64,000 nucleotides of DNA from Virgisporangium aliadipatigenens. GTDB taxonomy: Bacteria; Actinomycetota; Actinomycetes; Mycobacteriales; Micromonosporaceae. The position numbers and the translations under genes were made by a program. Of the stretch, positions 16,564 through 24,131 are shown piece after piece (within the stretch, counting starts at the first letter, position 1; each line of letters begins with the position of its first letter). The notes beneath the pieces are model-generated. The model searched no databases. It saw only the letters and a program-made list of their open reading frames with translations, and was not told the DNA's origin. The stretch lies in contig NZ_BOPF01000009.1 of NCBI RefSeq assembly GCF_016863615.1, positions 1 through 64,000 of the forward strand. Direction: 5' to 3'.

Positions 16564-17588
16564 ACGCCCGGACGCGGGCCCACGGTTCGCGTCCCACCCT
16601 GCACGACGTGGCCCGGGAGGCGCAGGTCAGCGCCCGCACCGTCTCCCGGGTCCTCAACGACGAGCCGCGGATCAGCGCACCCACCCGCGAACGGGTCCTG
16701 CAAGCCGTGGCCCGCCTGGGATACCGGCGCAACGCCATGGCCCGCAACATGCGCGTCGGCGCCCGGGACTCCGCGGTCGGCCTGGTCATCCCGGACCTGG
16801 CCAATCCGTTCTTCAGTGTCGTCGCGGCGGCGGTGGAACGAACGCTGCGCACCAGGGGCCTGTACGTCGTCATCGCGTCGTCGGAGGAGGACCCGGCGCG
16901 GGAACGGGCCGTCGTCACCGACATGCTCGGCCGGCAGGTGGCGGCGCTCGTCGTGGTGCCCTCCGGCGACGACCACGCGTACCTGCGCCTGGAACGCCGT
17001 CGCGGCCTGCCCGTGGTGTTCCTGGACCGGCCGCCGAACCGCCTCGCGGCGGACGCGTTCGTCAGCGCGAACACCGACGGGGCGCACCAGGCCGTCACGC
17101 ATCTGCTCGCGCACGGCCACCGGCGGATCGGCTTCATCGGCGACCGGCCCACGACGCTCTACACCCGCCGCGAACGCTTCCGCGGCTACCGTTCCGCGCT
17201 CGCGCAGGCGGGGATCGCCGTGGATCCCGCCCTGGTCGACCGCGGCCATCACGAGAACGACGCCGCCGAGGCGACCGTTCGGCTGCTGTCCGCTGTGGAC
17301 CCGCCGACGGCGGTCTTCGCGGCGAACAACCTCGCCTGCATGGGCGCCATGATGGCGCTGGCCCGGGCCCGCCGCCGCGACGTGGCGCTGGTGGGCTTCG
17401 ACGACTTCACGCTCGCCGACGTCTTCGACCCCGGCATCACCGTCGTGGCGCAGGACCCGCACGGGCTCGGCACCGCCGCCGCCGAACGCGTCTTCGCCCG
17501 CCTCGACGGCGATCGCGGCCGGGCCCGCACGACGGTTCTCGCGACGCGGCTGATCGTGCGCGGTTCCGGAGAGATCTCAGCATCCTGA
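16560..17588 (+). CDS. LacI-family repressor of the fructose/fructan operon
   Basis: A 342-aa regulator with an N-terminal HTH (TLHDVAREAQVSARTVSRVLN) and a sugar-binding core (GLVIPDLANPFFSVV, ending in a typical dimerisation region). It is translated by a GTGA overlap with the ATPase gene, so repressor and importer are made together. The perfect palindrome at 13669-13682 in front of the operon is its probable operator, with the imported sugar or a derivative as inducer. GntR/RbsR-like members are the nearest kind. Confidence 0.9.
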   Translation: MNARTRAHGSRPTLHDVAREAQVSARTVSRVLNDEPRISAPTRERVLQAVARLGYRRNAMARNMRVGARDSAVGLVIPDLANPFFSVVAAAVERTLRTRGLYVVIASSEEDPARERAVVTDMLGRQVAALVVVPSGDDHAYLRLERRRGLPVVFLDRPPNRLAADAFVSANTDGAHQAVTHLLAHGHRRIGFIGDRPTTLYTRRERFRGYRSALAQAGIAVDPALVDRGHHENDAAEATVRLLSAVDPPTAVFAANNLACMGAMMALARARRRDVALVGFDDFTLADVFDPGITVVAQDPHGLGTAAAERVFARLDGDRGRARTTVLATRLIVRGSGEISAS

Positions 17589-17599
17589 GGAGTGGCACC

Positions 17600-20026
17600 A
17601 TGGACCGTCGCACCGTTCTCAAGACCGGCCTCGCGGCGGGTGTGGCCTCGATGGCCGTTCCCGCGCTGGAGGAGCCCGCCGTGGCCGCCGACGACCTGCC
17701 CGGCTATCCCGAGTTCCCGTACCCGCCGACGGACTATCGGGAGCCGCTGCGCGGGCAGTTCCACTTCAGCGCGCGCTACGGCTGGATGAACGATCCCAAC
17801 GGGCTCGTGTACCACGACGGGCAGTACCACCTCTTCTTCCAGCACAACCCGCACGGGCTCGAGTGGGCGGAGATGCACTGGGGCCACGCCACCAGTCCGG
17901 ACCTGGTGCACTGGACGCAGAAGCCGATGGCGCTGCAACCGGGGACCCATCCCAACCGGCTCTGGTCCGGCAACGGCGTCGTCGACACCGCCGACGTGTC
18001 CGGGCTCGGTGCCGGGGCGCTGCTGGTCTTCACGGCCACCGAGGGGGTGGCGGTGGCGTACAGCACCGACGGCGCGCGGACGTTCCAGAACTACGACAAC
18101 GGCCGCAAGCTCGTCGTGCCGCCCGGTACCGAGAGCCGCGACCCGGTGGTGCGCTGGGATCCCGGCAGCGGCCGGTGGGTGATGGTGGTGTGGTCGAACG
18201 GCGGCGGCAACGGCGGATCCTTCTACACCTCCCCCGACCTGCTGAACTGGACCTACCGCAGCCGCTTCGGCGCCGACTGGTTCTTCGAGTGCCCGGACTT
18301 CTTCCGCCTGCCGGTCGACGGCGACCCGGCCCGCACGCGCTGGGTGCTGACCCACGCCGGCGGCGACTACGTCATCGGCACCTTCGACGGCACCACCTTT
18401 CGGCCCGAGTGGCCGTCCCCGCAGCGGATGGACCACGGCACCAACTTCGCCGGCGGCACCTTCTACGCCGGGCAGACGTTCGGCGGGGTGCCGGACGGGC
18501 GGGTCGTGCAACTGGTGTGGCAGCAGGGCGACGTGCGCGGCGCCGCCTGGACCGGCAACGCGAGTTTCCCCTGCGAACTGCGCCTGGTGAGCTCCCCGGA
18601 CGGGATCCGCCTCACCCGCACACCGGTGGCCGAGATCGCGCTGCTGCGCACCGGTTCGCAGACCTGGCGGGACCGCACGGTGCCGGCCGACGGCACGGGC
18701 GACCCCTTCGCCGGCCAGCACGCCGACACCTACGAGATTCTCGCCGAGTTCGACCTGTCGCGGACGACGGCGCGGCAGTTCGGGTTCCAGTTGCACCGGC
18801 GGCCCGACGGGACGGCCGATCGCACGCTCACCTACGACGTCGCCGCGCGAACCCTCGACGGCAGGCCGCTGCCGGCCGTGGACAACCTCCTCGAGCTGCG
18901 CCTGCTCGTCGACCGCGGGCAGCTGGAGATCTTCGGCAACGACGGGCTCTTCTCCTGGACGGACACCGTCGCGTTCAACAGTGCGGCGGACAGCCAGGGC
19001 ATCCGGCTCTTCGCCACCGGCGGCGCGGTGCGCGTCGTCAGCGCGACCCTGCACCGGCTCGGCTCCGCGTGGGGTCGCGGCGAGTCCACATTGGACGGCA
19101 ACCTCGCCGGGCCGTGGACAGCGGTCGGCGCCGTCTGGTCCGACACCCGGAACGGCAAGCAGGGCAACGCCGGCGGCGACGGCTTCTACCTGAGCGCCAC
19201 GCGCGCCACGGACTTCGTCTACGAGGGCGACGTGCGCCTGGAGACGGCCCGGGCGGTGGCGCTCACGTTCCGGGCCAGCGCGGACGCCCGACAGCACTAC
19301 ACCGCCTGCGTCGACTCCGGCGGGATCGTGAAGCTGTGGCGCCCCGGCCGGGACATCGCCACCGCCCGCGCCGCGATCTTCAGCGGCCGCTGGTTCCATC
19401 TGAAGATCGAGGCGACGGGGCCGCGGATCCGGGTCCACCTCGACCACCGGCCGGTCATCGACGCGACCGACACGGCTTACGCCACCGGTCTTCTCGGCGC
19501 GAACGTCTACAGTGGAATCGCCACGGTGCAGAACCTGATGCTGAACGGCCCCGGCCTCGTCAGCACCCTCGCCGGCCCGTGGACGCCGGTCAGCGGCGCG
19601 TGGACGGTGCCGGTGGCCCGCCCCGGCCTGCACGGGCTCTCCCACTCGGACGCCTTCGCGCTCAGCGCCACGAGCCGGGCCGATCTCACCTACGAGGGCG
19701 ACCTCACCATCGTCAACGGCACCGCGGCGGCACTGACGTTCCGCGCCAACGCCGACGCCTCCCAGCACTACACCGCGAACATCGACGCGGCCGGGCTGGT
19801 GAAGCTGTGGCGGCCGGGCCGCGACATCGCCACGTACGCGACGCCGATCCGGCAGGGTCGCCCGTACCACCTGCGGGTCGTGGCGACAGGTGCGCGGCTC
19901 CAGGTCTTCCTGGACGGTGGCGCCGCTCCGGTCATCGACGCCACGGACACCGCGTTCGGCTCGGGACTGTTGGGGGTCAACGTCTTCCGCGGCTCCGGGG
20001 TCGCGCAGAACCTGCGTCACACCTGA
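17600..20026 (+). CDS. Secreted GH32 fructanase (levanase/inulinase-like) with two CBM66-like modules
   Basis: An 808-aa exported glycosidase. MDRRTVLKTG is a Tat-type signal. The GH32 five-bladed propeller has nucleophile Asp65 in WMNDPNG, the RDP motif with Asp181, and acid/base Glu230 in FECPDFF, so all catalytic residues are present. After the GH32 beta-sandwich there are two tandem ~150-aa repeats (about 485-650 and 655-808), each with LTFRA(S/N)ADA(R/S)QHYTA...VKLWRPGRDIAT, resembling CBM66 fructan-binding modules. It starts 11 bases after the LacI gene and ends the locus. It likely frees fructose from levan or inulin for the importer; the preferred linkage cannot be told. Confidence 0.9.
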   Translation: MDRRTVLKTGLAAGVASMAVPALEEPAVAADDLPGYPEFPYPPTDYREPLRGQFHFSARYGWMNDPNGLVYHDGQYHLFFQHNPHGLEWAEMHWGHATSPDLVHWTQKPMALQPGTHPNRLWSGNGVVDTADVSGLGAGALLVFTATEGVAVAYSTDGARTFQNYDNGRKLVVPPGTESRDPVVRWDPGSGRWVMVVWSNGGGNGGSFYTSPDLLNWTYRSRFGADWFFECPDFFRLPVDGDPARTRWVLTHAGGDYVIGTFDGTTFRPEWPSPQRMDHGTNFAGGTFYAGQTFGGVPDGRVVQLVWQQGDVRGAAWTGNASFPCELRLVSSPDGIRLTRTPVAEIALLRTGSQTWRDRTVPADGTGDPFAGQHADTYEILAEFDLSRTTARQFGFQLHRRPDGTADRTLTYDVAARTLDGRPLPAVDNLLELRLLVDRGQLEIFGNDGLFSWTDTVAFNSAADSQGIRLFATGGAVRVVSATLHRLGSAWGRGESTLDGNLAGPWTAVGAVWSDTRNGKQGNAGGDGFYLSATRATDFVYEGDVRLETARAVALTFRASADARQHYTACVDSGGIVKLWRPGRDIATARAAIFSGRWFHLKIEATGPRIRVHLDHRPVIDATDTAYATGLLGANVYSGIATVQNLMLNGPGLVSTLAGPWTPVSGAWTVPVARPGLHGLSHSDAFALSATSRADLTYEGDLTIVNGTAAALTFRANADASQHYTANIDAAGLVKLWRPGRDIATYATPIRQGRPYHLRVVATGARLQVFLDGGAAPVIDATDTAFGSGLLGVNVFRGSGVAQNLRHT

Positions 20027-20047
20027 CCACCCTTGCAGATAAGACAG

Positions 20048-20063
20048 TAGCGATATATCGTTA
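20048..20063. promoter_or_regulatory. Palindrome at the padR start, probable autoregulatory site
   Basis: TAGCGATATATCGTTA has a perfect 10-bp core CGATATATCG (20051-20060) and near-symmetric flanks. It is only 5 bases before the PadR start codon and is the only A+T-rich palindrome nearby. PadR proteins often bind such sites over their own promoters. Transcription may be nearly leaderless. Confidence 0.6.
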
Positions 20064-20068
20064 CCGCC

Positions 20069-20620
20069 ATGAGAACACACTTCAGAGGGCGGCCGGAGCG
20101 CCGCCACCATCACCCGGACGCCCCGCACGGGGGCATCCAGCACGGTCGCGGTCGCGGCGGACGTCGGCACGGCGGCCGCATGCCCCGCGGCGACGTCCGC
20201 ACGGCCGTCCTGCTCCTGCTCGCCGACGAGCCGATGCACGGCTACCAGCTCATGCAGGCCGTGGCCGACCGCACCGGCGGCCAGTGGCGCCCCAGCCCGG
20301 GCGCCGTCTACCCCACCATCAACCAGCTCGAGGACGAGGGCCTCGTGACCATCACGGCCGACGCCGGGCGCAAGCTCGTGGCGCTCACCGACACCGGCCG
20401 CGAGCACGTGGCCGCGCTCGGCGATACCGACCCGTTCGCGTCGTTCGCGGACGGTGGGCGCCCGGTCGACCTGCACGGCGCCGTCCGGCAGGTGCACGAG
20501 GCCGTGCGCCAGGTCGGGCGCACCGGCACCGAGGACCAGATCGCGGCCGCCGCGCGGATCCTCGCCGACACCCGCAAGGCGCTTTACCTCCTGCTCGCCG
20601 ACGGCCCGTCGACCACCTGA
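20069..20620 (+). CDS. PadR-family regulator with His/Arg-rich N-terminus
   Basis: A 183-aa protein. Residues 1-40 are a basic, His-, Gly- and Arg-rich tail (RRHHHPDAPHGG), followed by the PadR winged helix (MPRGDVRTAVLLLLADEPMHGYQLMQ, then GAVYPTINQLEDEGLV) and a C-terminal dimerising helix. The tail could bind metal or DNA. No transporter gene of the kind PadR often controls sits next to it, so its target is unknown beyond likely autoregulation. Confidence 0.88.
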   Translation: MRTHFRGRPERRHHHPDAPHGGIQHGRGRGGRRHGGRMPRGDVRTAVLLLLADEPMHGYQLMQAVADRTGGQWRPSPGAVYPTINQLEDEGLVTITADAGRKLVALTDTGREHVAALGDTDPFASFADGGRPVDLHGAVRQVHEAVRQVGRTGTEDQIAAAARILADTRKALYLLLADGPSTT

Positions 20621-20638
20621 GAATCGCTCCGCACCCCC

Positions 20639-20749
20639 ATGAGCTTCCAGGCATACCTCGACACCAGCGACAGGCACGTGGGGACCACCGGCAGGCACCG
20701 GGACGAGTCCACCACCCTGCACCTCGACGGCGTGCACAACCGCCCCTGA
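20639..20749 (+). pseudogene. Remnant of a DUF4287-like gene
   Basis: A 36-codon frame that begins MSFQAYLDT, the typical N-terminus of DUF4287 proteins, then loses similarity and stops. The family is normally several times longer. It sits 18 bases after padR. It could also be a chance short gene; the decayed-gene reading rests only on the first nine residues. Confidence 0.35.
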
Positions 20750-20896
20750 CGGGGCCGTCAGGCGTGGCGGGAAGGTCGCGCTCCTCGACTCCACTGTGGA
20801 CGGTCACGGCCTCGCCGCGCCGCGCTGAACAACTCGGCCGCCGGACTTCGCCCGCACGCCGCCTCCCGTACACGCGGATGGCGTTCGATCACGAGG

Positions 20897-21535
20897 ATGC
20901 GCACCGTCCGGGTCCGGCTCGCCGCCGAGTACGTCCTCGTCTTCTTCGTGCTCGTCGGCGGATACGCCTGGCTCCGGCCGCCCGGCGGGCCCGTCCCACC
21001 GCTCGTGCTGCTCTGCGGGGCGGCCCTGTGGTGGCTGCGGCGGCGGCCGGAGTTCGACCGGCGGGACCTGTGGCGGTGGTCCGCCGTGCGGCCGGCGCTC
21101 CCCCGGATCCTCGCCCTGTGGGCCGTCGCGACGGCCGCCACGCTCGTGGTCGTCACACTGGTCGAGCCGCAGCGGCTGTTCCAGCTGCCGCGCCAGGAAC
21201 CGTTGCTGTGGTTGGCAATCATGGCGTTCTACCCGCTGGTGTCGGTGTATCCGCAGGAGGTGTTGTTCCGGGCTTTCCTGCTGCACCGGTACGCGCCGGT
21301 GTTCGGCTCCGGGTGGGGCGTGGTGGCCGCCAGCGCGGCGGCGTTCGGCTTCGCGCACATCATCTTCGGCAACGTGATCGCCGTCGCGGCGACGCTCGTC
21401 GGTGGGTGGATGTTCGCGCGGAGGTACCGGCGGACCCACTCGCTCGCGGCGGTCTGCGTCGAACACGCCCTGTACGGCGTCGCCATCTTCACCGTCGGGC
21501 TCGGCGACCTGTTCTACCACGGCACAAGCCGCTGA
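20897..21535 (+). CDS. CPBP-family intramembrane protease
   Basis: A 212-aa membrane protein with about six hydrophobic segments. The abortive-infection/CAAX-protease motifs are present: PQEVLFRAFLLHRY (QExxxR in place of the common EExxxR), FAHIIFGN with the metal or activation His, and EHALYG. The Q-for-E form appears in a known subgroup, so activity is plausible. ATG 20897 has GAGG directly in front. No obvious substrate or partner gene. These proteins process membrane substrates in maturation, stress or immunity roles. Confidence 0.85.
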   Translation: MRTVRVRLAAEYVLVFFVLVGGYAWLRPPGGPVPPLVLLCGAALWWLRRRPEFDRRDLWRWSAVRPALPRILALWAVATAATLVVVTLVEPQRLFQLPRQEPLLWLAIMAFYPLVSVYPQEVLFRAFLLHRYAPVFGSGWGVVAASAAAFGFAHIIFGNVIAVAATLVGGWMFARRYRRTHSLAAVCVEHALYGVAIFTVGLGDLFYHGTSR

Positions 21536-21882
21536 CCCGCCCGATCGCGCCGCTGCCGCCCCGGGTAAGGAGCGCGTCGGCGACGGTGTGCGCAGATCGT
21601 TCCCACGACCGTCCACACAGGACGGTCGATGCCCCCCTCGTCATCAGATCCACCACGATGAACACCGGCACGCACAACGGGTCGAGCGCGCCCGCCACGC
21701 CGTGGCCGTCAGCCGCAACGGCACCGGCCGTCCCACGCGCTGCAACCCCTACGCCGCAACGGCCGCCGCGTCGGTTCGAGGTGACGGCTCGCACGTTTCT
21801 CCGTTTGCCCCTTCCCGTAAGGGTCGATGGCGTGAAATGGTACGCAGGGTTTAACACCGGTGAACGGACGGAGGTGGGCAGC
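21536..21882. other. Gene-free stretch before the lysine peptide
   Basis: About 350 bases with no frame I can support. It holds the variant palindrome GTCCACACAGGAC (21611-21623) and a slightly A+T-richer patch around 21795-21855, which probably includes the promoter of the next gene. I see no clear -35/-10 pair. Confidence 0.4.
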
Positions 21883-21948
21883 ATGGCCAAGAAGTCGAAG
21901 AAGGACAAGAAGGACAAGAAGAGCAAGAAGAAGGACAAGAAGAAGTAG
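21883..21948 (+). CDS. Lysine-rich 21-aa micropeptide
   Basis: ATG 21883 is preceded by a near-perfect ribosome binding site GGAGGTGGG (21870-21878). The product has 14 Lys, all AAG, with three Asp and two Ser spaced as KKxKK units, and stops with TAG at 21946. The good ribosome binding site argues for real translation. The charge suggests binding to nucleic acid, polyphosphate or acidic surfaces. I know no assigned function. Two polyphosphate-polymerase-like loci exist in this window, but any link is speculation. Confidence 0.6.
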   Translation: MAKKSKKDKKDKKSKKKDKKK

Positions 21949-22038
21949 CTTGCGGTCGATGCCGCGTCGGCCCGCTGCCGTTGGTGTGGCGGGTTCGACG
22001 GCGGCCGCCGCCGGCAATTCATCAGTCGCACGCCTGAT

Positions 22039-22754
22039 GTGCGACCACCGCTGCCACGGACGTCATTCGACGTTCTCAGCCTCGGTAAGGTGCGCAACCC
22101 CCTGACCGCCGTCGCGGCCGCGATCGTCGCCGGCGGGCTCGTCCTGCAACTGCTGTTCGTCCCCCTGCTGCTGCTCGTGCGCGGCGCCTGGTGGGGACTG
22201 GTGTTGGTGCCCGTCGCGGCGACGACGATGCCGCTGTGGTCCCTGGTGCACGAGGCGATCCACGGCACACTCTCCGCCGATCGTCGGTGGAACGACCGCT
22301 GCGGCCGCGCGCTCGCCGTCGGTTACGGCGCGCCGTTCGTGTTGCTCAAGGGTGGGCATCTGCTGCACCACCGCTACAGCCGCACCCGTAAGGAGCGCAC
22401 CGAGGTCTTCGACCCCACGCGCACCACGAGAACACGCGCGGCACCGCTGTACTACGTGAGACTCCTCGGCGGGCTGTACCTGTCGGAAGCGGCGTCCGTT
22501 CTGCTGGCCGTGCTGCCGCGGCGCGCGTGGTACCGCCTCGCCGCGCGGTGGGACAGCCCGGACACCGTCACCCGTGAGCTCCTGGAACGGGTGGCCGCGC
22601 GCCAGCTCCGCCGGGGCTGCGCTGGCACGAACTGCGGGCCGCGTTCGACGCCGACGGCGACCGGTTCCATCTCGGCTGGGTCGAGGCGGTGGCGCGGCAG
22701 TTCCGCGGGCCGATCCCGGAGACCGATCCGGCGATCCGTGCGCCTGACGGGTGA
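22039..22754 (+). pseudogene. Fatty acid desaturase, internally deleted and frameshifted
   Basis: The first ~170 codons (GTG 22039, or GTG 22090) encode a membrane desaturase N-terminus with histidine boxes HEAIHG and HLLHH. At about 22605-22618 the coding signal moves to another frame, which reads LRWHELRAAFDADGDRFHLGW and ends at 22754, resembling the family's normal C-terminus. The region between, which should hold further membrane helices and the third histidine box, is missing. So this is an out-of-frame internal deletion. If read straight through, the first frame continues into the next gene. A sequencing artefact would not explain the missing segment. Confidence 0.75.
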
Positions 22755-22847
22755 ACGACACGCCTTTTGTGCACGGGGACACCTACGGCGACGTCGGGCG
22801 GTGCAGAATCGGCCGCGTCGCCGTTCCCCCACGATCGGAGCACCCCC

Positions 22848-23960
22848 ATGACCCACGCGGACGTCCTCATCCTGACGGCGCTGCCGAAGGAGCTGAAGGC
22901 GGCGAAGGCCGCCGGCGCGGAGGCCGGCATCGCGTCGTGGTCGGAGGAGGGTCGCTACACGGACAGCCCGTACTGGCGCGGCGATCTTCTCTGCGGGGAC
23001 GGCCGGAAGCTGTCGGTGGCGCTGGCCCGCCCGACCCGGATGGGCAGCCGCTCGTTGATCGGCCCGGCGACGGAGCTGACCCGGCTGCTGAGGCCGCGCT
23101 GTCTCGCGATGACCGGGGTCTGCGCGGGTCACCCGGAACGTACCGCGTTCGGGGACGTCATCGTGGCCGAGGTCGCCTACGACTACGGCGAGGGAAAGCT
23201 CGGCGAGACGGAGTTCAGCGGCGACCACCGCCAGTACAAGCTCAACGAGCGGTGGCTGTTCGCGGCGCAGGACTTCGAGCCCGACGGGCTGCCGAGCCAC
23301 GGTGCCGCCACGGTGATGGACGCCGCGATCTGGTTCCTGGAAAGGCTTCTGCGCGGGCAGGACCCGGCGAAGCATCCGGCCCGGGCGCGGTACTTCCCGC
23401 GCAACACGTGGGCGCCCCGGCTCGAGGCGATCGCGGCGGACGGGCTGATCGTCCGGGACGGCTCGGGATACTCGCTCACGCCCGACGGTCGGGAGTACGT
23501 CGAGCGCGTCCTCTTCGACGACGTCGACGGACCGTCGCGACTGCCGTTCGCGGTGGTGACCGGGCCGATGGCAAGCGGCAGCGCGGTCCGGGCCGACGGC
23601 CGGGCGTGGCAGCAACTGGCCGCCATGGGGATGCGTTCGATCGTCGGGCTGGAGATGGAGGGCGCGGCGCTCGCCACGGTGGCGCAGTCGCAGAAGGTTC
23701 CCGAGTGGGTGGTGGTGAAGGGCGTGATGGATCACGCCGACGGGGACAAGGACGACCGCTTCAAGGAGTTCGCGGCGACGGCCTCCGCCGAGGTCCTCTT
23801 CGCGCTGCTGGACCGGCTGGGCAGGCCGGCCGAGGGCGGCGCGGACGAGGACGTCACCCCGACGGCCGGCGCCGAGGGCGGCAAGTACCACGTCACCATC
23901 ACCAACGCGCACGGCGTCCAGATCGGCGACCGCAACGTCCAGTGGAACGAGTTCCGCTGA
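22848..23960 (+). CDS. Nucleoside-phosphorylase-like effector with C-terminal RHIM-like amyloid motif
   Basis: A 370-aa protein. Residues ~1-320 have the PNP/MTA-SAH nucleosidase fold: ILTALPKELKA at the N-terminus, purine-site VGLEMEGAALA and the VKGVMDHAD segment with the catalytic-type Asp. A winged-helix-like insert lies near residues 190-225. The last ~25 residues (KYHVTITNAHGVQIGDRNVQWNEF) contain GVQIGDRNVQ, matching the V-Q-I-G core of RHIM and related bacterial amyloid signalling motifs, after an acidic Gly-rich linker. GGAG before ATG 22848 supports the start. Such motifs usually recruit an enzyme to an NLR-type or other sensor carrying a matching motif; no partner was recognised in the window. 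Confidence 0.85.
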   Translation: MTHADVLILTALPKELKAAKAAGAEAGIASWSEEGRYTDSPYWRGDLLCGDGRKLSVALARPTRMGSRSLIGPATELTRLLRPRCLAMTGVCAGHPERTAFGDVIVAEVAYDYGEGKLGETEFSGDHRQYKLNERWLFAAQDFEPDGLPSHGAATVMDAAIWFLERLLRGQDPAKHPARARYFPRNTWAPRLEAIAADGLIVRDGSGYSLTPDGREYVERVLFDDVDGPSRLPFAVVTGPMASGSAVRADGRAWQQLAAMGMRSIVGLEMEGAALATVAQSQKVPEWVVVKGVMDHADGDKDDRFKEFAATASAEVLFALLDRLGRPAEGGADEDVTPTAGAEGGKYHVTITNAHGVQIGDRNVQWNEFR

Positions 23961-24035
23961 TCGGCGGTGGCGCTGACCCGGCAATCCCGATGTCACCTGG
24001 GGAAACTCTCAGCGAAACCGTACAGTCGCACGTGC

Positions 24036-24041
24036 TAGTTT
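24036..24041 (+). promoter_or_regulatory. -10 element TAGTTT of a possible leaderless promoter
   Basis: TAGTTT lies 6 bases before ATG 24048, the spacing of leaderless actinobacterial transcripts. No good -35 is seen. Confidence 0.35.
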
Positions 24042-24047
24042 GGGTAC

Positions 24048-24131
24048 ATGTCACGCTCCGACGACGGGTGCAGTACCGGGCCGGTCACTGACCGGCCTCC
24101 CCTTCCCGCCCCACGGGCCGCCACATGTTGA
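24048..24131 (+). CDS. Possible leaderless leader peptide overlapping the CNNM gene
   Basis: A 27-codon frame, proline- and arginine-rich with two Cys, from ATG 24048 to TGA 24129-24131. It has no ribosome binding site but a -10-like element at leaderless distance. Its end overlaps the start of the transporter gene at 24125, and the hairpin at 24079-24097 lies inside it. This layout suits translational coupling or attenuation. It may also be chance. Confidence 0.3.
   Translation: MSRSDDGCSTGPVTDRPPLPAPRAATC
24079..24097 (+). repeat. Perfect 9-bp stem palindrome in the CNNM leader
   Basis: GGCCGGTCA and TGACCGGCC flank one C. It lies 28 bases before the transporter start. It may be an operator or, with the arms paired in RNA, a structure controlling the first transporter gene. 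Confidence 0.45.

Noticed and set aside
17249-20794. Minus-strand open frame of over 1100 codons opposite the GH32 gene
   Set aside because: Low-complexity translation without motifs; the plus-strand fructanase has all catalytic residues.
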